Assembly (NCBI RefSeq): GCF_005233875.1
Contig: NZ_SZPZ01000001.1
Location: 558,001 to 622,000, forward strand
Reading direction: 5' to 3'
Length of the DNA stretch: 64,000 nucleotides
Source: Kribbella jiaozuonensis
Lineage (GTDB): Bacteria > Actinomycetota > Actinomycetes > Propionibacteriales > Kribbellaceae
Made by a program: the position numbers and the translations under genes. Numbering within the stretch: the first letter of the stretch is position 1; each line of letters opens with the position of its first letter. Positions 10,476 to 20,083 of the stretch are shown here, piece by piece. The notes beneath the pieces were generated by a model. That model saw only the letters and a list, made by a program, of their open reading frames with translations. It was not told the origin of the DNA and ran no database searches.

Positions 10476-10528
10476 CGATGGTGCTCCAAGCGCCTGGGTC
10501 GTGATCTGTCACGTCTGGGTCTGACGAG

Positions 10529-10575
10529 GCGAGCCCCGGCCGTCTCCGATGAACAATCGGACCGCCGGGGCTCGC
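10529..10575 (-). terminator. Intercistronic hairpin between pstS and pstC
   Basis: Nested inverted repeats: outer stem GCGAGCCCCGGC / GCCGGGGCTCGC (12 bp, perfect) and inner stem TCCGAT / ATCGGA with loop GAACA. It lies between pstS and pstC, so it is likely a partial terminator or RNA-stabilising end that keeps the binding protein more abundant than the membrane parts. Confidence 0.75.
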
Positions 10576-10593
10576 ATCAGTGCTACTTCGAGG

Positions 10594-11706
10594 TCAGCTG
10601 ATCGCCTGGATGGCGGCGTCGACCTTCGTCTGGATCTCGGCCGGGAGCGGCGCGTAGTTCAGGTCGGTCAGCGAGGCCTGGCCGTCCTTGCTGACGAAGT
10701 AGCTCAGGAAGCTCTTCACCAGCGCGGTCTTCTCGGCCGGGAGACCCTTGGTGCAGGCGATCTCGTAGGTGACCAGGATGATCGGGTAAGCACCCGCGGC
10801 CTTGGTCGCGTAGTCCAGCTTCAGGGCCAGGTCGGACCCGGTGCCGGCCGGCTGCGCGGCGGCCAGGGCCTTACCGGCGGAGTCGGCGGACAGCTCGATC
10901 GGGGTGCCCGAGCCGTTGTCGATCTGCGCGATGGTCAGCTTGTTGTCGACGGCGTACGACCACTCGACGTAGGTGATCGAGTTCTTGGTGCTCTTGACGC
11001 CCTCGGCGACACCCGCGGACTTCTCCTTGCCGGCGCCGGTGCCGGTCCACTTCTTGGCCGGCTCACCGGTCCAGGCGCCACCGCCCGAGGCCTTCAGGTA
11101 CTTGGTGAAGTTCTCGGTGGTGCCGGACTCGTCCGAACGGAAGAAGACCGAGATCGGGGCCGACGGGAAGGTCACGCCCGGGTTCAGCTTGGTGATGGCC
11201 GGGTCGTTCCAGGTCTTGATGGTGCCCTGGAAGATCTTCGCGGCGGTCGGGCCGTCGAGGACGAACTTGTCGACGCCGTCGACGTTGATCGCGATCGCGA
11301 CCGGGCCGATCACCATCGGCAGGTCGATGGCCGGGTTGCCCCCGCAGCGCTTGGTGGCGGCGGTCATCTCGTCGGGCTTCAGCGCCGAGTCGGAGCCGGC
11401 GAAGTCGACCTGGTTCGCGTTGAACTGCTTGACGCCCGCACCGGAACCGGTCGGGTTGTAGTTCACCGTGACGTCGGCGCACTTCTCGTTGTACTTGCTG
11501 ATGACCTCGTCGATGGCGTTCTTCTGCGCCGAGGAGCCCTCGGCGTTCAGAGTGCCCTGCGGGCAGTCTGCACCGGTGGACGACGTCGAGGAACCGGGGC
11601 TCGAGGAGCCGGACGGCTCGGGGTCACTGCCACAGGCGCTCAGAGCGAGGACGCCGAGGGATGCCACGGCGACGGAGCCGACGCGGAGCAGGCGATTGAC
11701 GGACAC
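10594..11706 (-). CDS. pstS: Phosphate-binding lipoprotein PstS
   Basis: 370 residues. A lipoprotein signal peptide ends in LSAC with the lipidated Cys at residue 25, followed by a Ser/Pro/Gly linker. The periplasmic-binding fold shows PstS blocks: EGSSAQKNAIDEV, NYNPTGSGAGV, FAGSDSAL and RSDESGTTENF, which form the phosphate pocket. It captures phosphate outside the membrane for PstCAB. The GTG start at 11706 has AGAAGGG upstream. It is the first gene of the pst operon, behind a multi-unit PHO box. Confidence 0.97.
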   Translation of the reverse strand: MSVNRLLRVGSVAVASLGVLALSACGSDPEPSGSSSPGSSTSSTGADCPQGTLNAEGSSAQKNAIDEVISKYNEKCADVTVNYNPTGSGAGVKQFNANQVDFAGSDSALKPDEMTAATKRCGGNPAIDLPMVIGPVAIAINVDGVDKFVLDGPTAAKIFQGTIKTWNDPAITKLNPGVTFPSAPISVFFRSDESGTTENFTKYLKASGGGAWTGEPAKKWTGTGAGKEKSAGVAEGVKSTKNSITYVEWSYAVDNKLTIAQIDNGSGTPIELSADSAGKALAAAQPAGTGSDLALKLDYATKAAGAYPIILVTYEIACTKGLPAEKTALVKSFLSYFVSKDGQASLTDLNYAPLPAEIQTKVDAAIQAIS

Positions 11707-11768
11707 GAGAATGTTGCCCTTCTGCGGGAATCAGACTTCTTGAACTTCCACAGACGGTAGGGAGAGCA

Positions 11769-11808
11769 GGTGACCGACCGGTCCGTCGCTGGTGAACGAG
11801 CGGTGAAC
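11769..11808 (-). promoter_or_regulatory. PHO box (PhoP-binding direct repeats), four units
   Basis: On the minus strand, units GTTCACC (11808-11802), GTTCACC (11797-11791), ACGGACC (11786-11780) and GGTCACC (11775-11769) are spaced exactly 11 bases. Two are perfect copies of the PhoP direct-repeat unit known from Streptomyces PHO boxes, one differs by one base pair and one is degenerate. They lie 63-102 bases before the pstS start, as expected for activation on phosphate starvation. Confidence 0.85.
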
Positions 11809-11925
11809 GGTTCCAGTAGCGTGTGCGACGCCTGGCGTGCCGACAGGCAGCCATTAGGTGAACTGAGTTAAGAGCCGTCACACTCTGTCGATGTAAACGG
11901 CCGTTGGCTCACGTTTCGGTAACGC

Positions 11926-13209
11926 TCAGCGCACTGTCAACGAGAACGAGCGACTGCCCGTGGTCTGGATCGGCAGCCCGTAATACGTCATCCCCGGGAC
12001 GGCAACACGGTACTGCGTGGTCGTGCCGCGACCGGCAGCCCGGATCGACATCGTTGCCTTACCTTTAGCAACCGGCACCGTCAGCACGCTGCGCCAGTAC
12101 TTGCCGTCCCAGCGCTGCAGCGCGCCCTTCACGGTCCCGCCCGGCTTCACGTCCACGGTCAGCTTCACCATCTGCCCGACCTGCGCGGTCCGAACGTTGA
12201 ACCCGGCAACGGCGAAGTTCGCCAGCGTGGGGATGTACTTCGTCCCCGAGGTCGCCAGCGCCGTGACCGTCGAATAGCCGCTCCAGGCCGGGGCGTAGAA
12301 GCGGTACTCGCGACCGCCGACGGCGACCGGTTGGGCCTCGAATCCGCTCAGGTCGAACGAGGTGTAGCGCCCGGCGTACTCCCAGGGCTTGGCAGCGCTC
12401 GCCCTGGTCTGCATCGTGATCGGGATCCCCGCGCCACCGAACAGCCGGCCCTTGCCGCAGTTGCCCGGGTTGTCGCAGAGCAGCGCGCCCGCGATACCGG
12501 AGATCGTCATCGGCTTGCCGAAGACGCCGTACGCCGGTCCGGCCTTGAGGGCGAACTTCATGTCCGTGTAGTCGACCTGGTCGGGCGACATCCCGCCCCA
12601 CTCGTTCGTCGCGATGACCAGGGTCGTCAGCGGACGCGGGCGTGGCGGCACGACCGCCGTCGTGGTGCCGAGCGGATGCGGGAACAGCTCCGTCTTGTCG
12701 GTGGGCAGGGACCAGGCCTTCACGATGACCTCGCCGACCTGGCCGACCGGCACGTCCAGCGGGTCGCCCGGGGTGTTGTCCTTCGGAGCCGGCGGGTTGG
12801 TCCAGGTGAGGCGCAGCGACCCGTCGGCCTGCGGAACCGCGGCGGTCACGGTCGGTGCGGCGGGGATGTTCGTGTCGAACCAGGGCGAGTACGCGGCTGC
12901 GCTGTCACCGGTCGCGTCGGTCGTCACCACGGCGACCCGCGCGGTCTTCCCCGACTGCACTACCCAGCGATGGTTGAAGTCGTTGTCCGAGGTCGCGAGC
13001 CAGCCCATCGGCGCCGTTCCGTCCTGGTACTCGATGCGCAGCTTGTTGGCGGCCCCGGCATCCGTCCACTGCACCCGCATCAGGCTGGTCGCCGGATCCG
13101 ACCAGCTGACCTGTACGCCGGTCGGCGGCGGTGGTGCGGCGTGGGCCGTGGTGGTCTGGAGCGCACCGAGCAGTACGGCGGCGGTCGCGGTGGCGACGAT
13201 TCTGCGCAT
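11926..13209 (-). CDS. Secreted protein with fibronectin-type-III-like N-terminus
   Basis: 427 residues from the ATG at 13209. A Sec signal peptide (MRRIVATATAAVLLGALQTT, cleavage near THA-A) is followed by Ig/fibronectin-III-like strands (PPTGVQVSWSDP... RVQWTDAG) and a second repeat (PAAPTVTAAVPQADGSLRLTWTNPP). The C-terminal half has beta-rich repeats ending SRSFSLTVR, like actinobacterial secreted proteins of unknown role. No catalytic motif is visible. The longer frame to 13293 would hide the signal peptide and is rejected. It probably has its own promoter in 13210-13295. Confidence 0.8.
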   Translation of the reverse strand: MRRIVATATAAVLLGALQTTTAHAAPPPPTGVQVSWSDPATSLMRVQWTDAGAANKLRIEYQDGTAPMGWLATSDNDFNHRWVVQSGKTARVAVVTTDATGDSAAAYSPWFDTNIPAAPTVTAAVPQADGSLRLTWTNPPAPKDNTPGDPLDVPVGQVGEVIVKAWSLPTDKTELFPHPLGTTTAVVPPRPRPLTTLVIATNEWGGMSPDQVDYTDMKFALKAGPAYGVFGKPMTISGIAGALLCDNPGNCGKGRLFGGAGIPITMQTRASAAKPWEYAGRYTSFDLSGFEAQPVAVGGREYRFYAPAWSGYSTVTALATSGTKYIPTLANFAVAGFNVRTAQVGQMVKLTVDVKPGGTVKGALQRWDGKYWRSVLTVPVAKGKATMSIRAAGRGTTTQYRVAVPGMTYYGLPIQTTGSRSFSLTVR

Positions 13210-13295
13210 GTCGGAGTCCCCCAGGTGAACGGCGCGCCTGGAGGTCACCCCTGCCACCAGTGCGCTGTCGGATCGTAGCGCATCGGGGCGCACGG

Positions 13296-13769
13296 TCAGC
13301 TGGAGAAGTCCTCCGGGGCGACGCTGTCGAGGAACTGGCGGAAGCGTTCGAGCTCGGCCTGTTCCTCTTCGGGGGTGGCGATGCCCGCTTCGCGGAGCAC
13401 CTGTTCGGTACAGCGGATCGGCGTACCGAGGCGGACGGCGAGTGCGACCGAGTCGCTCGGTCTCGCGGACACGCGGGCGCCGTTGGCGAGTACGAGTTCG
13501 GCGTAGAAGACGGCGTCGCGCAGTTCGACGATCTCGACGGCCTCGATGTGGACGCCGAACGCCTCGATCAGGTCGCGCATCAGGTCGTGGGTGAGTGGTC
13601 GCGACGGGCGCAGGCCCTGCTCCTCGTACGCGATCGCGGTTGCTTCGACCGAGCCGATCGAGATCGGCAGGTAGCGGTAGCCCTCGGTCTCGCGCAGCAT
13701 CATCACCGGGGCCCGGTTGGGTGATTCCATCCGGATCCCGATCAGTGTCAGTTCTCGCATCATCGTCAT
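13296..13769 (-). CDS. Bifunctional nuclease family protein (DUF151)
   Basis: 157 residues, the usual length for the BFN/DUF151 family, reported as nucleases with DNase and RNase activity in some organisms. Family features are the N-terminal beta strand MRELTLIGIRMESPNRAPVMML, the YLPISIGSVEATAIA block and the RPSDSVALAVRLGTPI block. The ATG at 13769 is chosen; a second ATG pair follows two codons later and the upstream frame to 14075 is antisense shadow. It stands alone between the Nudix gene and the secreted protein. Confidence 0.9.
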   Translation of the reverse strand: MTMMRELTLIGIRMESPNRAPVMMLRETEGYRYLPISIGSVEATAIAYEEQGLRPSRPLTHDLMRDLIEAFGVHIEAVEIVELRDAVFYAELVLANGARVSARPSDSVALAVRLGTPIRCTEQVLREAGIATPEEEQAELERFRQFLDSVAPEDFSS

Positions 13770-13909
13770 GGTGCGCCCCGAACCTCTCCTCAGACCGGCA
13801 CCCGGTGGGGCGCCGGTTCCTCGGGTAGGAACATACCCGTCACCTCCAGTGTCACCCGGCTGCCCCGTCGGCTGTGCCTGGATCGTCACCGAGCCGTGTC
13901 GCAGTGTGC

Positions 13910-14788
13910 TCAGGGGGCCCGGAAGCGCTCGTGGACGAGGCGTCCGTCGGCCAGCCGGTGCGCGACCAGAAAGGCGCCGGTGGAGAACTTGCCCACCTTC
14001 AGGCCCAGTTCCCGGGACAGGGCCGGCAGCACCGGCCGGTGCGAGCAGACGACCGTCACCTTGCCCGGGCGCCACACCCGCTCCGCCAGACCGCGCAGAC
14101 CGCCCGGATCGGCGTCGTACCCCCGCTCCGAGATCTCCGGCCAGAGGTGGATATGCCGGTCGATGGAGGCGGCGTACGGCGTGACTGTGGCGGCACAGCG
14201 CTCCGCGTCGCTGCTGATGATCCGGTCCGCGCCCAGAGCGGCCAGTACGTCGGCCAGCCGCTCGGCAACCGCCGTACCGTTGCTGGTCAGCGGGCGGACC
14301 GTGTCCTTGCCGTCCCAGTCCTTCCGCTTCACCGCCTCCGCGTGCCGGACCACGACCACCGTGGAGACCACGGGTACGGCGTGCTCCAGTGCGTCCAGGA
14401 TGTCCACGTCACGCGGGTAGCTGAGCTTGTTGCGGGCCTTGTCGACCGGGAGCCAGCTGATCTCGTCGACTTCGTCGTTCGGCTCGAAGTCGCCCTCATT
14501 CAGAGGTACTGCGGACCAGTAGTGGACCAGCTTCTCTGCGGTGCCGCCGTTCTTGCGGACGGCGTACCGCTGGACGCCGAGCGGTGGACCGAGCAGGACC
14601 TGTACTCCGGTCTCCTCTGCGATCTCCCGGCGCGCTGCGAGCAGCACGTGCTCGTGTGCGTTCAGCTTGCCCTTGGGCGGGGACCAGTCGTCGTACCTGG
14701 GACGGTGCACCAGCAGCACCTCACGGGTGCCGCGGCGCTCTCGCCAGACGACACCACCCGCGGCGATGACCGTCGCCGGGTTGCTCAT
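13910..14788 (-). CDS. Nudix hydrolase / histidine phosphatase fusion (MutT1-like)
   Basis: 292 residues. The N-terminal Nudix domain has a full Nudix box at residues 40-62 (G-x5-E-x7-REIAEETG). The C-terminal domain (about 155-290) is a histidine phosphatase with the RHAEA motif near 163. This two-domain layout matches mycobacterial MutT1, which degrades 8-oxo-GTP/dGTP and diadenosine polyphosphates to spare the nucleotide pool. It lies 31 bases after ppk1 on the same strand, an arrangement I recall in other actinobacteria, and is probably co-transcribed with it. Confidence 0.92.
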   Translation of the reverse strand: MSNPATVIAAGGVVWRERRGTREVLLVHRPRYDDWSPPKGKLNAHEHVLLAARREIAEETGVQVLLGPPLGVQRYAVRKNGGTAEKLVHYWSAVPLNEGDFEPNDEVDEISWLPVDKARNKLSYPRDVDILDALEHAVPVVSTVVVVRHAEAVKRKDWDGKDTVRPLTSNGTAVAERLADVLAALGADRIISSDAERCAATVTPYAASIDRHIHLWPEISERGYDADPGGLRGLAERVWRPGKVTVVCSHRPVLPALSRELGLKVGKFSTGAFLVAHRLADGRLVHERFRAP

Positions 14789-14818
14789 GACTTCACCTTA
14801 GGAAATGTGCTCCGGCAG

Positions 14819-16978
14819 CTAGCTGATGGGGTCGATCGCCCGGCGGCGTCCGCGTGTCGCGATCAGCCGCTCCTGCAGGTCGCGCAACGGTTGACCGTCC
14901 GGTCCGTTCAGCCGCGGCTGCCAGCTGTCGTCCTCCTGCAGCCACCACGAGCCCGTGGTCTCGTCCATCGCCAGGTCGAACATCTCGCCCAGCTCGATGA
15001 CGTGGTCCGGCTCCTTCAGTTGCACGAGCACCTCGACCCGGCGGTCCAGGTTGCGGTGCATCAGGTCGGCCGAGCCGATCCACACCTCCGGCTCACCGCC
15101 GTTCTCGAACAGGAACACGCGGCTGTGCTCGAGGAACCGGCCCAGGATGCTGCGAACGCGGATGTTCTCCGACAGACCCGGTACGCCGGGACGCAGCGTG
15201 CAGATGCCGCGGATCCACAGGTCGACCGGTACGCCGGCCTGCGACGCCCGGTACAGCGCGTCGCAGAGGGCCTCGTCGACCAGGCTGTTCACCTTGAACC
15301 GGATCCGGGCGGGACGGCCGGCCAGGTGATGCTGCACCTCGCGGTCGATCCGCTCGACGAGCCCCCGCCGTACCGACTGGGGAGCGACCAGGATCCGCCG
15401 GTACCCGGCGCTGCGGCCGAAGCCGGACAGGTGGTTGAAGAGCAGTGCGACGTCCTCGGTGACCACCTTGTCGCTGGTGAGCAGGCCGAGGTCCTCGTAC
15501 AGCCGGGCTGTCTTCGGGTGGTAGTTGCCGGTCCCGATGTGCGCGTAGCGGCGCAGTCCGTCGGGCTCGTCGCGGACGACCATCGACAGCTTGCAGTGCG
15601 TCTTGAGACCGATCACGCCGTACACGACGTGGCAGCCGGCGTGCTCGAGCTGACGGGCCCACTTGATGTTCGCCTGCTCGTCGAAGCGTGCCTGGATCTC
15701 CACCAGCACCAGGACCTGCTTGCCGGCCTCGGCCGCGTCGATCAGTGCGTCGACGATCGGCGAGTCACCGCTGGTGCGGTACAGGGTCTGCTTGATCGCC
15801 AGTACGTGCGGGTCGGCGGCGGCCTGCTCGATGAAGCGCTGGACGCTCGTGGAGAACGAGTCGTACGGGTGGTGGACCAGCACGTCGCGCTGCTTGAGCG
15901 CGTGGAACATGTCGGCCGGGTTGGAGGTCTCCACCTCGGCCAGGTGCGGATGCGTCGACGGTACGAACCCGGGGTACTTCAGCTCGGCCCGGTCCAGGCT
16001 GGCGATCGTGAACAGGCCGCGCAGGTCCAGCGGGCCCGGCAGCTCGAACACCTCGGCCTCGGTGACGCCCAGCTCGGACAGCAGCAGCGCGCGCACCTGC
16101 GGGTCGATCGACTCCTCGACCTCGAGCCGGACGGGCGGACCGAACCGGCGGCGGAGCAGCTCCTTCTCGAGCGCTGCCAGCAGGTTCTCCGCGTCGTCCT
16201 CCTCGACCTCGAGGTCCTCGTTGCGGGTCACGCGGAACGTGTGGTGCTGGGTGACCTCCATACCCGGGAACAGCTGGCCCAGGTGGGTCGCGATGACGTC
16301 CTCGAGCGGCACGAACCGGCCCTCGGCGACCCTGACGAACCGGGGCAGCAGCGGCGGCACCTTGACCCGGGCGAAGTGCTCGCCGCCGGTGTCGGGGTTG
16401 CGGACGACGACCGCCAGGTTCAGGCTCAGGCCGGAGATGTACGGGAACGGGTGGGACGGGTCGACCGCCAGCGGCGTCAGCACCGGGAACACGCGGTCCC
16501 GGAAGAACCGCGTCATGTCCTCGCGCTCGGTGTGCTGCAGCTCGTCCCAGCGGAGGATCTCGATGCCCTGGTCGACCAGCGCCGGCTGGACCGACTTGCG
16601 CCAGGTCTCGGCCTGGCGGTCCATCAGCTCGCGGCTCCGGGCCAGGCTGCGGTCGAGGACCTCGCGGGGGAGCAGACCACTGGCCGCCCGCACCGCGACG
16701 CCGGCCGCGATACGCCGCTTCAGACCGGCGATCCGGACCATGTAGAACTCGTCCAGATTGCTGGCGAAGATCGCGAGGAACTTGGCCCGCTCGAGCAGCG
16801 GGATCCGCTCGTTCTCGGCGAGCTCGAGGACGCGCTGGTTGAACGCGAGCCAGCTCAGCTCCCGATCCGAGAACCGGTCAACCGGAAGATCGCCGGCCGC
16901 ACTGATGTCGTACGGCGGCTCGACGTCGTACTCCCGGTTGTGCGATGCCAGCAAGTCTCCTGCCACGCCGTCCAGCAT
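14819..16978 (-). CDS. ppk1: Polyphosphate kinase Ppk1
   Basis: 719 residues, normal for Ppk1, which builds polyphosphate from ATP. The N-terminal block ([19 protein letters not shown], then [23 protein letters not shown]) and the phospholipase-D-like core are clear. The catalytic histidine region is [15 protein letters not shown]; a second, with [19 protein letters not shown], follows near the end. The ATG at 16978 is chosen from the family N-terminus; the frame up to 17536 is antisense to the divergent hydrolase. A PHO-like box sits just before the start, linking it to phosphate starvation. Confidence 0.96.
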   Translation of the reverse strand: MLDGVAGDLLASHNREYDVEPPYDISAAGDLPVDRFSDRELSWLAFNQRVLELAENERIPLLERAKFLAIFASNLDEFYMVRIAGLKRRIAAGVAVRAASGLLPREVLDRSLARSRELMDRQAETWRKSVQPALVDQGIEILRWDELQHTEREDMTRFFRDRVFPVLTPLAVDPSHPFPYISGLSLNLAVVVRNPDTGGEHFARVKVPPLLPRFVRVAEGRFVPLEDVIATHLGQLFPGMEVTQHHTFRVTRNEDLEVEEDDAENLLAALEKELLRRRFGPPVRLEVEESIDPQVRALLLSELGVTEAEVFELPGPLDLRGLFTIASLDRAELKYPGFVPSTHPHLAEVETSNPADMFHALKQRDVLVHHPYDSFSTSVQRFIEQAAADPHVLAIKQTLYRTSGDSPIVDALIDAAEAGKQVLVLVEIQARFDEQANIKWARQLEHAGCHVVYGVIGLKTHCKLSMVVRDEPDGLRRYAHIGTGNYHPKTARLYEDLGLLTSDKVVTEDVALLFNHLSGFGRSAGYRRILVAPQSVRRGLVERIDREVQHHLAGRPARIRFKVNSLVDEALCDALYRASQAGVPVDLWIRGICTLRPGVPGLSENIRVRSILGRFLEHSRVFLFENGGEPEVWIGSADLMHRNLDRRVEVLVQLKEPDHVIELGEMFDLAMDETTGSWWLQEDDSWQPRLNGPDGQPLRDLQERLIATRGRRRAIDPIS

Positions 16979-16988
16979 CGCATCCTTT

Positions 16989-17006
16989 GGTGAACGAGGG
17001 GTAGCC
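16989..17006 (-). promoter_or_regulatory. Possible PHO box before ppk1
   Basis: Minus-strand units GGCTACC (17006-17000) and GTTCACC (16995-16989) at exact 11-base spacing, one perfect and one weak match to the PhoP unit. They end only ten bases before the assumed ATG, which is close; either the mRNA has a very short leader or the site acts by blocking or modulating transcription. Confidence 0.45.
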
Positions 17007-17084
17007 GTCCGCGCGTTGGCAGATGTGACGTTCTCGTTGCCTACGGACCACATCTCGGGCCGGCGGTTGCTAGCGTCACTCCTT

Positions 17085-18356
17085 GTGAACTCACGACTGG
17101 ATTCGGCACTACGCGACACGCTGACCGCCGTACAGGCCAATGCGCTGACCCCGCTGTACGCCCTCCCCACGGCCGTCCGCCGCCGCCTGGCCGGCGCCCC
17201 GATCCAGATCGACGGCAACATCCTCGACCCCGACCTGCAGCTCCTCATCCGCGTCGACAACCTGTTGCCCAACACAACCAAGACCGACGCGCCCACAGCC
17301 CGAGCCCACTTCCGCAACCTCTGCAAACTGATCCCCGGCACCCCCGCCGAACTACACCGAGTAACCGACCTAACCGTCCGAGGCGCCGCCGGCCAACTAG
17401 GCGCCCGCCTATACATCCCCCGCGGAGTCCGTCCGCCGAGCGCGGGCTTGGGCGCCACCGCCACCGACTCGGGTTCGCGGTCCGCCTCCGGCTCGGCCCC
17501 GACCTCAGGCCCGGGCTCCGCCAACTCCACCAGCATCGGCTCGGGTTCGGGTTCCGGTACGGGCCTCGGCTCCGGCTCGGACTATGGCTTCGACCCTGGT
17601 GTGGGCTCCCGCCCCGGCTTCGGCTCCGGCGGTGTGGATGGAGTGGGCCGGGGGTTGCTGGTCTTCTTCCACGGTGGCGGGTGGGTCGTCGGCGACCTCA
17701 ACACCCACGACGCTCTCTGCCGCGCGATCGCCGCCGACGCCGGGATCCGCGTCCTCTCCGTCGACTACCGCCTAGCCCCCGAGGCCCCCGCGCCCACCGC
17801 CGCCGAGGACGCCATCGCCGCGTTCACCTGGGCCGTCGAGCACGCTGAAGACCTGGGCGTCGACCCAGACCTGATCGCCGTCGGCGGCGACAGCGCCGGC
17901 GGCAACCTCGCCGCGGTAGTAGCCCAGCAGACCGTACGTCGCGGCCTGCCGCACCCCGCCCTCCAGGTACTCCTCTATCCAGCAGTCGACCTGGTAGCCC
18001 GCCGCCCCAGCCGAGACCTGTTCTCCGAAGGCTTCATCCTCAGCGAGAACGACATCATCTGGTACCGCGACCACTACACCCCCGACCCCACCCTCCGCCC
18101 CGACCCGATCGTCTCCCCCATCCGAGCCAAGGACCTAACCGGACTCCCACCCACCTACCTCACAACAGCCGGCTTCGACCCCCTAAGAGACGAAGGCCTC
18201 GAGTACGCCGAAGCCCTCCGAGCCGCCGGCAACCCCCTCACCCACATCCCCCACCCCACCCTCTGCCACGGCTACGCCAACCTCCTAACCGTCCCCGGCA
18301 AAATCCGCCAAGCCCACACCCACCTAACGAACTACCTACGAAACGCGCTGTACTAG
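17085..18356 (+). CDS. Alpha/beta hydrolase (HSL/esterase type) with Gly/Ser-rich insert
   Basis: 423 residues from the GTG at 17085. Residues 1-115 form an N-terminal part, residues about 116-184 a low-complexity Gly/Ser/Thr stretch, and residues 185-423 an alpha/beta hydrolase of the hormone-sensitive-lipase family: HGGGWVVGD (oxyanion hole, near 195), GDSAGGN (nucleophile Ser near 269), a late Asp ([11 protein letters not shown]) and His (CHGYANL). Likely hydrolyses short-chain esters or lipids. The coding sequence uses CTA leucine codons (about nine) far more than its neighbours, a sign of different history. Divergent from ppk1. Confidence 0.9.
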   Translation: MNSRLDSALRDTLTAVQANALTPLYALPTAVRRRLAGAPIQIDGNILDPDLQLLIRVDNLLPNTTKTDAPTARAHFRNLCKLIPGTPAELHRVTDLTVRGAAGQLGARLYIPRGVRPPSAGLGATATDSGSRSASGSAPTSGPGSANSTSIGSGSGSGTGLGSGSDYGFDPGVGSRPGFGSGGVDGVGRGLLVFFHGGGWVVGDLNTHDALCRAIAADAGIRVLSVDYRLAPEAPAPTAAEDAIAAFTWAVEHAEDLGVDPDLIAVGGDSAGGNLAAVVAQQTVRRGLPHPALQVLLYPAVDLVARRPSRDLFSEGFILSENDIIWYRDHYTPDPTLRPDPIVSPIRAKDLTGLPPTYLTTAGFDPLRDEGLEYAEALRAAGNPLTHIPHPTLCHGYANLLTVPGKIRQAHTHLTNYLRNALY

Positions 18357-18361
18357 ACAGC

Positions 18362-19267
18362 TCAGCGACCAGGATCAACGAGCACAGGTACGGCCTCCCG
18401 AACCAGGAGTGGCGTGGCGGGGCCAGTGATCGGGACGGTGCCGTTGACGTACTGCCAGCCGGTGTCGGCGACGTTGAAGCGGGCGGCGTAGTTGGTGGTC
18501 AGCGTGAGACTGGCATCGCCACGCTTCATGTACTTGTGGGTGATCTCCTTCGACGGGTACGGCTTGCCCGGCGTACTCGTAGTCAGCGCAGGGCTGCCAT
18601 CCCCGAAGCTCCAGGTGTAACTGATCGGCGTCGCCTCAACAACCACCGGGAAGCCGAGCAGCGTCACGGTCGTCGTCGACACCTTGCTGTCCTCGGTATA
18701 GACGATCGTGTCCAGATTCACCAACGTCCGCCCGTCGGGCTGCACCTTCACGGAAAGCCCAGGAAACAGGACGTTCTTCGTCTCCGACCGGATCTGCTCC
18801 CAGGTGACGTCCTCTGGGCGCGGGCGTACTACTTCCGGTGGAATCGTCGGCGGCGCCACCCGCCGTTCGATGCCGCCGGGCTGGCATCGCGTCGGGCCGG
18901 GCACCGATCCATCCGGCTGCATGCGGCCACAGATGCCGATGTTGAGTTCGAGATCGTCTTCAACTGATTGGGGTGGATCGTCCCGACGCTGGTTGTGTCC
19001 AGGATGCTGGTTGCCGGCATGCTGTGTCGTCTTGCCGCGATCGGACGTAGATGCCTTGCCAGAGGACTTGCCGTGGCCGTGTCGCCTGATGATTCCGTCG
19101 GCACTCCCCTGAATTCCTTCTCTTGTCGGCTTCACGGTCACGACCGGCGGCTTCGGTGTCGGTGTCAACGGTGCATAGGTTTGTGCATGCGAGGCCGCCG
19201 CGTTGCTGAACACAAAGCCTGTCAATATCGCGAATATCAGGCTGGTCACAACGGGTCGCGGTCTCAT
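18362..19267 (-). CDS. Secreted PKD-domain protein
   Basis: 301 residues. Signal peptide at the N-terminus (VVTSLIFAILTGFVFSNAA, cleavage after SHA), then a Pro/Lys/His-rich linker to about residue 100, and a C-terminal PKD-like domain with YTWSFGDGSP and EITHKYMKRGDASLTLT. Such proteins sit on or outside the cell surface. The ATG at 19267 overlaps the stop of the upstream lipoprotein gene by four bases, so the two are co-translated. The 525-residue open frame reaching 19939 joins unrelated frames and is rejected. Confidence 0.85.
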   Translation of the reverse strand: MRPRPVVTSLIFAILTGFVFSNAAASHAQTYAPLTPTPKPPVVTVKPTREGIQGSADGIIRRHGHGKSSGKASTSDRGKTTQHAGNQHPGHNQRRDDPPQSVEDDLELNIGICGRMQPDGSVPGPTRCQPGGIERRVAPPTIPPEVVRPRPEDVTWEQIRSETKNVLFPGLSVKVQPDGRTLVNLDTIVYTEDSKVSTTTVTLLGFPVVVEATPISYTWSFGDGSPALTTSTPGKPYPSKEITHKYMKRGDASLTLTTNYAARFNVADTGWQYVNGTVPITGPATPLLVREAVPVLVDPGR

Positions 19268-19875
19268 TGCGCGGTCAACCTCATCGCAGCCATTACCCAC
19301 GATCCCTGCTGATCCAACAGCGTGAATTCGCGCTTGTATTTCCGCACCGTGCTCGTCACAGGTTTTGCCGACGGAGAATCCTTCGACGTGTACGCACCGA
19401 TCGTCACTGCTGCGTAGCCGCCGACCCGTCCTCCGTCTCCGCGGAACAGATCGGGTACGTCGTCGACCCGCTCGAAGTAGTCTCCAGTGAGACCGCCATT
19501 GGCGGCGTTGACCTTCGCCACGTAATCCGCATAGAGCTTGCATTGATTGCAACTTGCCGCGCTCGCGGACATCATCGGCGCGACATCGCCGGTCGTCGAT
19601 GCGTAGTTCAACAGGCTGACGTAGTACCTGACGAAGGACTCTGCCGCGGAGAGGCTGACGCCGGCGGCCGTCTTCGGCCGTTGAGGCACGCCGCTGCCAG
19701 TGGCCGACGAGGTGGGCGACGCGGTTGTCGCCGGTGCGCTCGTCGAGTTCGTGGCCGAAGGCGGGGCCGTGTTGGGGCGGCCGGCGGCTGGGCTGCCGGT
19801 GCTGCAGGCGGTTAGGAGTGCGGCAGCGCAGAGGCAGGCTAGGAGCTTCAGGGTGGGGGTGTTGCGGTGTGTCAC
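19264..19875 (-). CDS. DUF6318-like lipoprotein
   Basis: 203 residues. A lipoprotein signal ends LLTAC with the lipidated Cys at 24, followed by a Ser/Thr/Ala-rich linker to about residue 65. The folded part has AAESFVRYYVSLLNYASTTGD and ASCNQCKLYADYVAKVNA, with a CxxC, which I associate with DUF6318. Function unknown. First gene of a two-gene envelope operon with the PKD protein; about 210 bases upstream lies a PHO-like repeat. Confidence 0.75.
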   Translation of the reverse strand: MTHRNTPTLKLLACLCAAALLTACSTGSPAAGRPNTAPPSATNSTSAPATTASPTSSATGSGVPQRPKTAAGVSLSAAESFVRYYVSLLNYASTTGDVAPMMSASAASCNQCKLYADYVAKVNAANGGLTGDYFERVDDVPDLFRGDGGRVGGYAAVTIGAYTSKDSPSAKPVTSTVRKYKREFTLLDQQGSWVMAAMRLTAQ

Positions 19876-20083
19876 GAGTGTGTGCCCTCCGTAGTCGAAA
19901 ATTATCGTAACGGGGGTTGGGCTCTTGGTTCGATGTCAAAAGGTGCAGTTGTGGATAACGGGGTTTGGGGCCAGGAGCCGCCCGGCTGGGGGGTTAGAGG
20001 CTCGGACGGCTCCTGGTTGGTGGTGGGACGGGTCGGAGGGGGTGTTATGACGTGAAGTGAGGGGGTGACTTCGGTGTGAGGTC

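Noticed and set aside
9270..10601. Forward open frame of 443 codons opposite pstC
   Set aside because: Asp/Arg/Gln-rich shadow of the permease gene; no domain.
11870..11925. Possible GlnR box near the pstS promoter (GTTAC and GAAAC elements)
   Set aside because: The elements abut instead of having the six-base spacing of known GlnR boxes.
13874..16993. Very long forward open frame (over 1,000 codons) opposite the Nudix and ppk1 genes
   Set aside because: It is antisense to two clear genes on the minus strand; in high-GC DNA the opposite frame is often open. No recognisable domain and Val/Arg/Gln-rich nonsense composition.
18362..19939. Single 525-codon reverse frame covering the PKD and lipoprotein genes
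   Set aside because: Its first part is out of frame with the lipoprotein gene, which has a clear lipobox; the PKD protein starts at 19267 with a signal peptide.
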